A stretch of 64,000 bases of DNA, taken from contig NZ_JAODNM010000105.1 of NCBI RefSeq assembly GCF_025464955.1, positions 19,209 to 83,208 on the forward strand. Direction: 5' to 3'. Below the pieces are notes generated by a model. That model was not told where the DNA came from. It was given only the letters and a program-made list of their open reading frames with translations, and did not search any database. Origin of the DNA: Amycolatopsis sp. (GTDB taxonomy: Bacteria; Actinomycetota; Actinomycetes; Mycobacteriales; Pseudonocardiaceae). Both the position numbers and the translations under genes were made by a program. Positions 35,517-43,743 of the stretch are shown here, one piece after another. How positions within the stretch are numbered: position 1 is the stretch's first letter; each line of letters begins with the position of its first letter.

Positions 35517-36787
35517 GAAGTCCTGCTTTCTGCCGGGATCGCCGGCACCTGCGCGTTGACCGCGGTCCCGTCGCCGGGCGCGCTCTCGATGACCAGCATG
35601 CCGTCGACGCGCTGCAGCCGCTGCCGCATCGCCTCCAGTCCGAAACCCGTACCGTCGACGTCTTCCTGCTTCTGTGACAACGACTTCTGCGACACCAGAT
35701 CCGGCGCGAAGCCGACGCCGTTGTCGCGCACGTCCAGCATCACCACATCGTCCGAATAGGACAGGGTGAGCCCGACCATGGACGCGTCGGCGTGCTTGCC
35801 CGCGTTGGCCAGCGACTCCTGCGCGACGCGGTAGAGGGTGACCTCCAGATCGGGCAGCAGCGGATACGCGTCGCCGGTGGTTTCGATGCGGATCGGCACG
35901 CCCGAGGTCTCCGACCACTTGCGGCCCAGCTCGTCGAGCGCATCCGGAAGCCTCGACCCCGTCAGGGATACCGGCCGTAACGCCTGCACCGAGCGACGCG
36001 CTTCGGCGAGACTTTCCTTGGCCAGCGTGTGGACGTGCGCGAGGTGGCGGCTGCGTCCCGCCTCGTCGGTCGCGCGGTCGGCGGCCTGCAGCTGCGTGAT
36101 GATCCCGGCCAGCCCCTGTGCGATCGTGTCGTGGATTTCGCCTGCCATCCGCTGCCGTTCGTCGAAGATCCCCGCTTCGCGAGCCTGCGCCAGGAGTCGG
36201 GCGTGCAGGCCGAGGTTCTCCTCCAACGCCGCTTCGACCTTCGCGTTCGCCTCGGCGAGAGCTCCGATCGCCTTGCGCCGCCGCTCGCTTTCGGCCCCGA
36301 TGAACCACGCCGCGTACAGCAGCGGACCCACGACTGACACCACGAGCACCCACGCGGAGGTGCGTGAGTCGGGGCCCCAGTCGCCCCGCGCCACCATCGG
36401 GATCATCGCTGTGATCGCTACCGGGAATACGCACCAGCGCGCCGAGAACAACGCGAACGCGAACGGGTAGCCGACGGACACGAACGCGGTGAACGTGTTG
36501 TCCCGGCTGGTCAGCAGGGCCGCCAGGCCCAGTGTGACGAGGTAGTACCCGGCGACGGCCGGCAGATGGCCGATGCGTCGCGGGAACAACGGCACCAGGC
36601 CGAGCAGCCAGACCGCGGTGAGTGCGACGAGCGCGAGCGTGCCAAGCCAGTGCCGGGGGTCGCCGTGCGCCGACGCCGCCGCCCAGATCGTGCACGCGAG
36701 CAGCAGGATCAGGCCGAGTGTGGACAGGATGAACCCGCCGTAACGTTCGGCCCGCTCGTCCACCACACCCGGCACCACACCCATCAT
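35513..36787 (-). CDS. Sensor histidine kinase (HisKA_3, NarL-type partner)
   Basis: 424 residues: about five or six membrane helices with short loops (18-165), a coiled coil (168-205), the dimerisation/phospho-acceptor helix ERQRMAGEIHDTIAQGLAG (His 219) and a HATPase domain with DNGVGF and GTGFGLEAMRQR. The absence of a sizeable extracellular domain suggests sensing of the membrane or of an internal signal, as in DesK or LiaS-type kinases. The four-base overlap with the response regulator gene defines the pair. Starts at one of two adjacent ATGs. Confidence 0.92.
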   Translation of the reverse strand: MMGVVPGVVDERAERYGGFILSTLGLILLLACTIWAAASAHGDPRHWLGTLALVALTAVWLLGLVPLFPRRIGHLPAVAGYYLVTLGLAALLTSRDNTFTAFVSVGYPFAFALFSARWCVFPVAITAMIPMVARGDWGPDSRTSAWVLVVSVVGPLLYAAWFIGAESERRRKAIGALAEANAKVEAALEENLGLHARLLAQAREAGIFDERQRMAGEIHDTIAQGLAGIITQLQAADRATDEAGRSRHLAHVHTLAKESLAEARRSVQALRPVSLTGSRLPDALDELGRKWSETSGVPIRIETTGDAYPLLPDLEVTLYRVAQESLANAGKHADASMVGLTLSYSDDVVMLDVRDNGVGFAPDLVSQKSLSQKQEDVDGTGFGLEAMRQRLQRVDGMLVIESAPGDGTAVNAQVPAIPAESRTS

Positions 36788-36865
36788 GACCGTGATTGTC
36801 GCAGGTGGTGGCCGGTCCGGGGGATCAACCGATCAGTCGCGAACTCCACCGAACGGTGGATGCGC

Positions 36866-37255
36866 TCACCGGCGTCGGCGGCCCAGGAACAGGGCGAGGG
36901 CGGCGGGCAGGACCAGCGCCAGGATGATGCTGTGGGTCTCGAACAGCAGCGCGATGGCGAGCACGATCGCGATCGGGATGGCACTCGCTGTCAGCATCCG
37001 CTGCGGCACGGTGCCGGTGCGCGGAGCGGGCTCGGCCTGCGCGCGAGGCACTGACAGCACCGCGGGTTGGGGCGCGGGCAGGTCCTCGAACAGCGGAATG
37101 AGGTCGCTGACCCGGGCCGCGGCACCGATTTTCGCCGAGCGTGAGCCGAACTCGTCGATGTCGAGACGTCCGGTGCTGACGTGTTCGCCGAGCACGTCCA
37201 TCGCCTCTTCACGTTCGGCGTTGGACAGCCGCATGTCCCAGGGCTCCGCGCTCAC
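36866..37255 (-). CDS. DUF1707 membrane protein
   Basis: 129 residues. The N-terminal DUF1707 domain (MRLSNAEREEAMDVLGEHVS and GRLDIDEFGSRSAKI) is followed by a Pro/Ala linker and two membrane helices (about 90-120) ending FLGRRRR. The domain is common in actinobacterial membrane proteins and has no settled function. A tandem relative lies directly upstream (18 bases away). Confidence 0.8.
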   Translation of the reverse strand: MSAEPWDMRLSNAEREEAMDVLGEHVSTGRLDIDEFGSRSAKIGAAARVSDLIPLFEDLPAPQPAVLSVPRAQAEPAPRTGTVPQRMLTASAIPIAIVLAIALLFETHSIILALVLPAALALFLGRRRR

Positions 37256-37273
37256 CAGGAGATCCTACGGCGC

Positions 37274-37819
37274 TCAGTACCGACGGCGGTCGCGCCGATC
37301 ATCTCGGCGGTCGCGCCGGATGTCCCGACGCTCGCGGATGTCGTCACGCCGGTCATCCCGGCGGTGGTTGTGGTCGCCCGCCCAGTCGCGGCCCCAGAGT
37401 TGGCGGCCGACCCCGGTGAGCACCAGCGGGACCAGGAACCACCACCACCCGCCGACGGTGAGCATCAGCGCCAATCCGGCCAGCCACACCACCGGCACGG
37501 CGGCCGCGGTCAGCCGCTGGTTGAGCGGTCGGCCGGCCCAGGTCATCGGCTGTCCCGGCGTGGACGGCGGCTGGACCTCGGTGCTCGTCGACGCCGCTGT
37601 CTCCGCAGGTGCCGCGCCGAACTGCGGGTGCGGCTGCGGCAGGTCGTCGAAGATCTCGGCGAGCTCGCCGCGGGTCTTCACCGCCGTCACCTTCGCCGAT
37701 CGGTCTCCGTACTCGTCGAGGTCGATCCGGCCCACGCTCATGTGTTCACCGAGTGCCTGGAGGGCGGCCTCACGGTCGAGGTCGCTGATTCTCAGCTGCG
37801 GTGACGGAACTTCGTTCAC
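37274..37819 (-). CDS. DUF1707 membrane protein with Arg/Asp-rich tail
   Basis: 181 residues: N-terminal DUF1707 domain (LRISDLDREAALQALGEHMS), linker, two closely spaced membrane segments (about 103-140, very Trp-rich) and a striking C-terminal tail of about 40 residues made of alternating Arg and Asp (HRRDDRRDDIRERRD...). The tail would be a charged, possibly helical or disordered arm in the cytoplasm. GTG start. Tandem paralogue of the next gene. Confidence 0.75.
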   Translation of the reverse strand: MNEVPSPQLRISDLDREAALQALGEHMSVGRIDLDEYGDRSAKVTAVKTRGELAEIFDDLPQPHPQFGAAPAETAASTSTEVQPPSTPGQPMTWAGRPLNQRLTAAAVPVVWLAGLALMLTVGGWWWFLVPLVLTGVGRQLWGRDWAGDHNHRRDDRRDDIRERRDIRRDRRDDRRDRRRY

Positions 37820-37884
37820 GTTGTCGATGGTAGAGCCGTTTCTCCTGCTCGTCTGCCACGTCGGGAAATCGAGATGCCCTGAGT

Positions 37885-39693
37885 TCAGTCCTTGAGCTCG
37901 AGCAGAACCGACCCTTGCGTCACGGCTGCCCCGACTTCGACCGAAAGTCCGGTTACCGTGCCCGATTTATGTGCGGTGACCGGGTTTTCCATCTTCATCG
38001 CCTCGAGGACGAGGATCAGCTCGCCCGCTTCGACCTGCTGACCCTCTTCGACGGAGACCTTGACGATCGTGCCCTGCATGGGCGCCGCGACCGCGTCACC
38101 GCTGACCGCGGCCTTGGTGCCGCCGGCGCGCTTGCGCGGCTTCGCTTTCACCGCGGTGCCACCGCCGCCGGCGCTGTCGGCGCCGGTGAGGGAGAACCCG
38201 CCGGGCAGTGAAACCTCCAGGCGACGGCCGCCGACCTCGACCACGACGGTCTGGCGGGCCTGCTCCTCTTCGACGTCGGCGGAACCGGCGGCGCTGAACG
38301 GCGGAATCCGGTTGTCGAACTCGGTCTCGATCCAGCGCGTGTGCACCGCGAAACCGGTGTCATCACCGATGAACGCCGGATCGTCGACGACCGCCCGGTG
38401 GAACGGGACGACAGTGGCCAAACCCTCGACGACGAACTCGGCGAGCGCGCGACGGCTGCGCTCCAACGCGTTGGCGCGGTCGGTGCCGGTGACGATCAGC
38501 TTCGCCAGCATGGAGTCGAACTGCCCGCCGATCACCGAGCCGGACTCGACGCCGGAGTCGACGCGCACGCCGGGACCGGACGGCGCGACGAACTTCGTCA
38601 CCGTGCCGGGCGCGGGGAGGAAACCGCGGCCGGCGTCCTCGCCGTTGATGCGGAATTCGATCGAGTGGCCGCGGGGCACCGGATCCTCGGTGTAGCGCAG
38701 CTTCTCGCCGCGCGCGATGCGGAACATCTCGCGCACCAGGTCCATCCCGGCGGTCTCCTCGGAAACCGGGTGCTCGACCTGAAGGCGCGTGTTCACTTCG
38801 AGGAACGAGATCGTGCCGTCGACGGCGACGAGGTACTCGACCGTCCCAGCGCCGTAGTACCCGGCTTCGGCGCAGATCGCCTTGGCCGAGGAGTGGATAC
38901 GGGCGCGCTGGTCGTCGGTGAGGAACGGCGCGGGCGCCTCCTCCACCAGCTTCTGGTTGCGGCGCTGCAGCGAACAGTCTCTGGTGCCCACGACGATCAC
39001 GGTGCCGTGCTGGTCGGCGAGGACCTGCGCTTCGACATGGCGCGACTTGTCGAGATAACGCTCCACAAAGCACTCGCCGCGACCGAAGGCGGAGATCGCT
39101 TCGCGGGTGGCGGACTCGAACAGCTCGGGGATTTCTTCCTTGGTACGAGCCACTTTCAGCCCGCGGCCGCCACCGCCGAAGGCGGCCTTGATGGCCACTG
39201 GCAGGCCGTGTTCCTCGGCGAACGCGATGATCTCGTCGGCCGTCTCGACCGGATCCTTGGTGCCGGGCACCAGCGGGGCGCCGGCCCGCAGCGCGATGTG
39301 CCGCGCGGTCACCTTGTCCCCGAGGTCGCGGATGGACTGCGGGCTCGGGCCGATCCAGGTCAGCCCGGCGTCGATGACGGCCTGGGCGAAGTCGGCGTTC
39401 TCGGACAGGAAGCCGTATCCCGGGTGCACCGAGTCGGCTCCGGAGCGCTTTGCGGCGTCGAGCAGCTTGTCGGTCACCAGGTAGCTCTCGGCCGCTGTCG
39501 TTCCGCCGAGCGCGAAGGCCTCGTCGGCAAGCCGGACGTGCGGAGCGTCCCTGTCGGGTTCGGCGTACACCGCGACGCTGGTCAGCCCGGCGTCCTTGGC
39601 CGCGCGGATGACCCGGACCGCGATCTCGCCCCGGTTGGCCACCAGGACCTTGGTGACGGGTCCGCCTAAGTTCGGGCTGGCCTGCTCGGGCAC
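37885..39693 (-). CDS. accA3: Acyl-CoA carboxylase alpha subunit (biotin carboxylase + biotin carrier)
   Basis: 602 residues: biotin carboxylase (N-terminal KVLVANRGEIAVRVIRAA, ATP-grasp GGGGRGLKVA, EAPAPFL, EVNTRLQVEHPV), then a BT-like linker and a biotin carrier domain with the biotinyl Lys in EAMKMEN (about K567). It makes carboxybiotin for the transferase subunits (AccD). GTG start with a perfect AGGAGGT. The neighbours maf, accE and accD5 match the M. tuberculosis Rv3280-Rv3285 group, though other genes are inserted here. Confidence 0.96.
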   Translation of the reverse strand: MPEQASPNLGGPVTKVLVANRGEIAVRVIRAAKDAGLTSVAVYAEPDRDAPHVRLADEAFALGGTTAAESYLVTDKLLDAAKRSGADSVHPGYGFLSENADFAQAVIDAGLTWIGPSPQSIRDLGDKVTARHIALRAGAPLVPGTKDPVETADEIIAFAEEHGLPVAIKAAFGGGGRGLKVARTKEEIPELFESATREAISAFGRGECFVERYLDKSRHVEAQVLADQHGTVIVVGTRDCSLQRRNQKLVEEAPAPFLTDDQRARIHSSAKAICAEAGYYGAGTVEYLVAVDGTISFLEVNTRLQVEHPVSEETAGMDLVREMFRIARGEKLRYTEDPVPRGHSIEFRINGEDAGRGFLPAPGTVTKFVAPSGPGVRVDSGVESGSVIGGQFDSMLAKLIVTGTDRANALERSRRALAEFVVEGLATVVPFHRAVVDDPAFIGDDTGFAVHTRWIETEFDNRIPPFSAAGSADVEEEQARQTVVVEVGGRRLEVSLPGGFSLTGADSAGGGGTAVKAKPRKRAGGTKAAVSGDAVAAPMQGTIVKVSVEEGQQVEAGELILVLEAMKMENPVTAHKSGTVTGLSVEVGAAVTQGSVLLELKD

Positions 39694-39825
39694 GCCGTAC
39701 CTCCTGTGTCGTCCGCTGGTGACCACGCGGCGCCTAGCACTTCCACGGGCCAGAGCTGCAGTTTAGGGGACTGAACAGGGTGTCGCGGTGTAACGAGGAC
39801 CACCGTCGAGTCCATACGTCGAGTC

Positions 39826-40143
39826 CTACACAGACGCCGCTGTGTGCCGAAGTTCGGCTGGGAGTGGCGAGTCCAGCACGATGAGGTCGTACGGGTGTCC
39901 CTGGTGGATCGTCGGCAGGTTCTCCGTGCGCACGAGCAGCCACGGCTGGTGCGGGCCGCAGCATTCGACAAGCTTGTCCAGCGTGGAGAACGCGACGAGC
40001 GCGGTCTGGCCGTCGGGCGTGCGGCGCAGCTCGATCGACGCGCCGGAGCGGTCGGCTTCGGGCGTGCCGGTCGGCAGGTACAGGGCGGAAGGCAGATTCG
40101 GATTGGTCACCGGGACAACATAGACGGACACCCACAGCGACAT
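39826..40143 (-). CDS. SAV_915-family / SseB-like small protein
   Basis: 105 residues with a central pattern TPDGQTALVAFSTLDKLVECCGPHQPWLLV, typical of the SAV_915 or SseB-N-like proteins of actinobacteria. No signal peptide and no known activity; some SseB proteins are linked to secretion. Divergent from the next gene with only 17 bases between. Confidence 0.6.
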   Translation of the reverse strand: MSLWVSVYVVPVTNPNLPSALYLPTGTPEADRSGASIELRRTPDGQTALVAFSTLDKLVECCGPHQPWLLVRTENLPTIHQGHPYDLIVLDSPLPAELRHTAASV

Positions 40144-40147
40144 CGCT

Positions 40148-40153
40148 TACGCT
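40148..40153 (+). promoter_or_regulatory. Minus-10 hexamer TACGCT of a leaderless promoter
   Basis: TACGCT ends seven bases before the ATG at 40161, the spacing for a transcript that begins at the start codon. It lies in the first codons of the divergent SAV_915-type gene. Confidence 0.4.
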
Positions 40154-40160
40154 CTCGGCT

Positions 40161-40874
40161 ATGTGGAACATCGGGGTGCGTACACCGAGATCGGTGCTGG
40201 TCACCGTGTTGGTGGCGCTCGTGGTGATGATCGCCGCGCTGGCCGTCGTCGTCGCGATGCGGCCGCGGCCGGAAGCGCCGCTGAGCACCGCGGCACCGAA
40301 CATCGCCCCGCAGTCGACCCCGGCTTGCGGGAAGGCGGCCTGTCACCCGGTGAAGTCGATCGGGATCCACGGGACCACCGTCACCCTGATGGATGACGGG
40401 CAGGGCGGTTCGGGACTGGTCACCGTCGGCAGCGACAAGTCACCCCTCGAAGAGGTGACCATCACCGCGCTCGGCGCCAAGCTCGGCCCGGACTCGTTGA
40501 GCTGCCTCGACGGAACCACTGCGGCCTGCCTGGTGCAGGGCAGGCAATCCGCCGGCGTGGTGATCGCCGAGGTGGTGACCTCGGACGGCGACACCTGGCG
40601 GACGTCCGAACGGCAGTACCTCTCGGACGCCTCCTACATCGGCCTCGACGACGTCACCGGCGACAACGTCCCCGAAGTACTCGTCGTCCGGCACGAATGC
40701 CCCGACAGCACGTCCGGCACTCCGCGGTGCACGGCCGCGCCGGTGCTCGCGGAGGTCTTCGACCTCGCGGGCGTCACGCTCGGCTGCACCCGGAAGTACA
40801 CGTCGCCGTCGCAACTGCACGGCTGGCCGGTCATCCGGCTGACCAAGGCGGATGTCCGCGCCTGCCCGAGTTAG
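40161..40874 (+). CDS. Membrane-anchored extracytoplasmic protein of unknown function
   Basis: 237 residues: short basic N terminus, one hydrophobic segment (13-33, VLVTVLVALVVMIAALAVVV) acting as anchor or uncleaved signal, then an extracytoplasmic domain rich in Cys (at least six: CGKAACH, LSCLDGTTAACL, HECPD, PRCTA, GCTRK, ACPS), which suggests several disulfides. A stretch DVTGDNVPEVLVV resembles an FG-GAP-like calcium loop. Family not recognised. Transcribed alone. Confidence 0.6.
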   Translation: MWNIGVRTPRSVLVTVLVALVVMIAALAVVVAMRPRPEAPLSTAAPNIAPQSTPACGKAACHPVKSIGIHGTTVTLMDDGQGGSGLVTVGSDKSPLEEVTITALGAKLGPDSLSCLDGTTAACLVQGRQSAGVVIAEVVTSDGDTWRTSERQYLSDASYIGLDDVTGDNVPEVLVVRHECPDSTSGTPRCTAAPVLAEVFDLAGVTLGCTRKYTSPSQLHGWPVIRLTKADVRACPS

Positions 40875-40931
40875 GCAGACGCGCCGAGCCACGTTCGTCG
40901 GTGGGACGGCTCTCAGAATGTGAAAAAGGCG

Positions 40932-41573
40932 TTAGGCCTCTCGGGTGGTCTTCCACAGATCGACCACGCTGACCCCGACCGCGGACAGCAGCTGCCGGGT
41001 CAGGGGCAGGCTGATGCCGACGACGCTCGACGGGTCGCCGTCGATGCCCTCCACGAACCAGCCGCCGAGCGCGTCCAGGGTGAACGAACCGGCGACGGCC
41101 AGGGGCTCCCCAGTGGCGATGTAGATGTCCAGCTCACGGGCGGTAGGAGTGGCGAAACGGACGGTCGTCGTTCGGCTGGCTGAAGCCTGTTCGGTGCGCT
41201 GACCGCCGTCCAGCTTGATGATCGCGTGACCGGTCAGCAGCTCGCCCGTCGAGCCCGCCATAACGGCCCAACGCTCGCGCGCGATCTCTGGCGTGCCCGG
41301 TTTGCCGACCATCTCGCCGCCGATCGACAGCATCGAGTCGCAGCCGACGATCACGGCGTCCGGCGTGGTCTGCGCGACGGTGTCGGCGACAGCCTCCGCT
41401 TTGGCCAACGCCAGGGCTGTGACCAGCTCGGATGGGGTCGGATCGGTGAGACCGGCGGCCACCGCGTCCTCGTCGACACCGGAGACCACGACGCTCGGTT
41501 CGAGGCCGGCGTTGCGCAGGATCGACAGGCGGGCGGGGGACGCGGAGGCGAGGACAAAGTGCACCTCACGCAC
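40932..41573 (-). CDS. maf: Maf-family nucleoside triphosphate pyrophosphatase
   Basis: Hydrolyses unusual nucleotides such as dTTP/UTP analogues and is linked to cell-division arrest. 213 residues with the Maf signatures: LASASPARLSILRNAGL (8-24), VGCDSMLSIGGEMVGKPG (about 75-92) and the closing GIDGDPSSVVGISL. ATG start. In M. tuberculosis maf (Rv3282) lies in the same acyl-CoA carboxylase group; here it sits between accA3 and the inserted GH3 gene. Confidence 0.93.
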   Translation of the reverse strand: MREVHFVLASASPARLSILRNAGLEPSVVVSGVDEDAVAAGLTDPTPSELVTALALAKAEAVADTVAQTTPDAVIVGCDSMLSIGGEMVGKPGTPEIARERWAVMAGSTGELLTGHAIIKLDGGQRTEQASASRTTTVRFATPTARELDIYIATGEPLAVAGSFTLDALGGWFVEGIDGDPSSVVGISLPLTRQLLSAVGVSVVDLWKTTREA

Positions 41574-41689
41574 GGTAGCGGACCTCGGGCGTTATCTGAT
41601 CGTAACCCGGAATCGGGCATCTCCCGGCTACTTTGTTGTGGCTCGCAACATATGTGGATTTCACATCCTTGAACAGCTTCGGAGGAACA

Positions 41690-43564
41690 ATGTCGTCCCG
41701 CCTCCGCGTCCGAAGATCAGTTCGAACGACGCGAACCGTAGTGCTCACGGGTCTGCTCCTGGCCGGTACCGCTTTGGCGCCGATGGCGTCGGCGACGCCG
41801 ACCCCCCTCTACAAGAACTCGCACGCCTCGGTGACCTCCCGGGTCAACGACCTGATGTCGAGGATGACCCTCGACGACAAACTCGGGCAGATGACACAGG
41901 CCGAGCGCGGCGCGGTGACGCCGGCCCAGTCCGCGGCCTCGAAGCTCGGTTCGGTGCTGTCCGGCGGCGGCTCGGTGCCCACGCCGAACACGGCGGTGTC
42001 CTGGGCGGACATGTACGACGCCTACCAGAAGGCTGCGACGTCCACCGGTCTCGGCATCCCGATCATCTACGGCGTCGACGCCGTGCACGGCGACAACAAC
42101 CTCTACGGCGCGACGATCTTCCCGCAGAACATCGGGATCGGTGCCGCGCACGACCCGAAGCTCACCGAGCAGATCGGCCGCGCGACCGCCGAAGAGATGT
42201 CCGCGACCGGAGTCGACGAGGACTTCGCGCCTTGCCTGTGTGTCGCGCGTGACGACCGCTGGGGGCGGACGTACGAGTCCTACGGCGAAGTTCCCGGCAA
42301 CGCCGTCGCGAACTCCACGATCATCAACGGCCTGCAGGGCAAGTCCCTCGACGCCCCGGGTTCGGTGATGGCCACCGCGAAGCACTTCATCGGCGACGGC
42401 GGCACCACGAACGGGACCGACCAGGGCAACACGCAGATCAGCGACTGGGAGCTGCGCGCGATCCACCTCCCGCCGTTCCGCGCGGCCGTCCAGCGCGGCG
42501 TCGGCGCGGTGATGATCAGTTACAACAGCATCAACGGCTTGAAGGACCACGGGAACAAGTACCTCATCACCGATCTGCTCAAGGGTGAGCTGGGCTTCTC
42601 CGGCATCGTGATCTCGGACTGGAACGGCATCGACCAGATCGACGGCCAGTCGGGCTTCACCCCGGCCGAGGTCGCTCAGGCCGTCAACGCCGGTCTCGAC
42701 CTGTTCATGGTGCCGAACGACTCCGCCAAGTTCATCTCGACCTTGGGTGCCGAGGTGGCCAACGGCGACGTCCCGATGTCCCGCATCGACGACGCGAACC
42801 GGCGCATCCTCACCAAGAAGTTCCAGCTCGGCCTGTTCGAGCACCCGTACGCCGACCGCTCGTTCATGAACACGGTCGGCAGTGCGCAGCACCACGAGCT
42901 GGCCCGTCAGGCCGCGCGGGAATCCCAGGTGCTGCTGAAGAACGACGGCGTGCTGCCGCTGGCGAAGAAGAACAACAAGATCTTCGTCGCCGGCAAGAAC
43001 GCCAACGACATGGGTAACCAGGCGGGCGGCTGGACATTGACCTGGCAAGGTCAGAGCGGCGAGCGCGTCATCCCGGGAACCACCATCCTCGACGGCATCA
43101 AATCCGATGCCGGGAAGGGCACCACGGTGACCTATGACCGTGCGGGTAACGGAATTGACTCGAGCTACAAGGTCGCGGTCGCGGTGGTGGGAGAGACGCC
43201 TTACGCCGAGGGCCACGGTGACCGTCCGAACGGTCTCCAGCTCGACGCCGAAGACCTCTCCACCATCGCCAAGCTGAAGGCGACCGGCGTGCCGGTGGTC
43301 GTGGTCCTGGTCTCCGGCCGGGTCCTCGACGTCGCCAACGAACTCCCCGGCTGGAACGGGCTCGTCGAGTCCTTCCTGCCAGGCAGTGAAGGCGCCGGTG
43401 TCGCCGACGTTCTTTACGGCGACTACAAGCCCACGGGCAAGCTCTCGTTCACCTGGCCGGCCAGCTCCGCGCAGGAGCCGATCAACCCGGGTGACGGCAA
43501 GACGGGCCTGTTTCCCTACGGCTACGGCCTGACGTACGGCAAGCACCGCAACGACGAGAACTAA
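41690..43564 (+). CDS. Secreted glycoside hydrolase family 3 (beta-glucosidase type)
   Basis: 624 residues with a signal peptide (twin-arginine-like basic start RLRVRRSVRTTRT, hydrophobic core, cleavage near ASA at 36). The N-terminal GH3 barrel has YGVDAVHGDNN, KHFIGDGGTT and the nucleophile Asp in IVISDWNGIDQ; the C-terminal domain has VESFLPGSEGAGVADVLYGD with the acid/base Glu, ending LFPYGYGLTYG. This matches exo-beta-glucan glucohydrolases. ATG start behind CGGAGGAA. The gene is not part of the mycobacterial acc locus and so is an accessory insertion. A 46-base palindrome lies downstream. Confidence 0.92.
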   Translation: MSSRLRVRRSVRTTRTVVLTGLLLAGTALAPMASATPTPLYKNSHASVTSRVNDLMSRMTLDDKLGQMTQAERGAVTPAQSAASKLGSVLSGGGSVPTPNTAVSWADMYDAYQKAATSTGLGIPIIYGVDAVHGDNNLYGATIFPQNIGIGAAHDPKLTEQIGRATAEEMSATGVDEDFAPCLCVARDDRWGRTYESYGEVPGNAVANSTIINGLQGKSLDAPGSVMATAKHFIGDGGTTNGTDQGNTQISDWELRAIHLPPFRAAVQRGVGAVMISYNSINGLKDHGNKYLITDLLKGELGFSGIVISDWNGIDQIDGQSGFTPAEVAQAVNAGLDLFMVPNDSAKFISTLGAEVANGDVPMSRIDDANRRILTKKFQLGLFEHPYADRSFMNTVGSAQHHELARQAARESQVLLKNDGVLPLAKKNNKIFVAGKNANDMGNQAGGWTLTWQGQSGERVIPGTTILDGIKSDAGKGTTVTYDRAGNGIDSSYKVAVAVVGETPYAEGHGDRPNGLQLDAEDLSTIAKLKATGVPVVVVLVSGRVLDVANELPGWNGLVESFLPGSEGAGVADVLYGDYKPTGKLSFTWPASSAQEPINPGDGKTGLFPYGYGLTYGKHRNDEN

Positions 43565-43582
43565 GTCGCGTCGCTCCAGGGA

Positions 43583-43628
43583 GTTGTGGGCGGGCCGTTT
43601 CCCGATCGGGAAACGACCCGCCCACAAC
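43583..43628. terminator. Large bidirectional hairpin terminator
   Basis: A 46-base palindrome, outer arms GTTGTGGGCGGG / CCCGCCCACAAC and centre GTTTCCCGATCGGGAAAC, with one mismatch (43595/43616). It is followed by ATTTTT on the plus strand and lies between the convergent GH3 and efflux genes. Confidence 0.85.
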
Positions 43629-43660
43629 ATTTTTCAGCTCTGGCGGCTACGTCCAGGGCC

Positions 43661-43725
43661 CCCACTTTTGCGTTTTTGTGGGGTCTCTTAGTTTCTAAGA
43701 GACCGCAAGTCGCCGTCGAGTTGCG
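43661..43725 (-). repeat. Composite palindromic repeat element, copy A
   Basis: Read on the minus strand it holds, in order: hairpin CGCAACTCG-ACGG-CGACTTGCG (43704-43725), hairpin with perfect arms GGTCTCTTAG / CTAAGAGACC and loop AAA, then CCCACAAAA..CGCAAAAGTGGG. Copy B at 55033-55099 matches at about nine of ten bases over 65 positions. Copy A lies between the large terminator and the stop of the DHA2 gene. Confidence 0.88.
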
Positions 43726-43743
43726 TGGGACTTGCTGGGCACT

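Noticed and set aside
41717..43630. Long open frame (637 codons) antisense to the GH3 gene
   Set aside because: Shadow of a well-supported gene; Arg/Val/Gly-rich with no recognisable domain.
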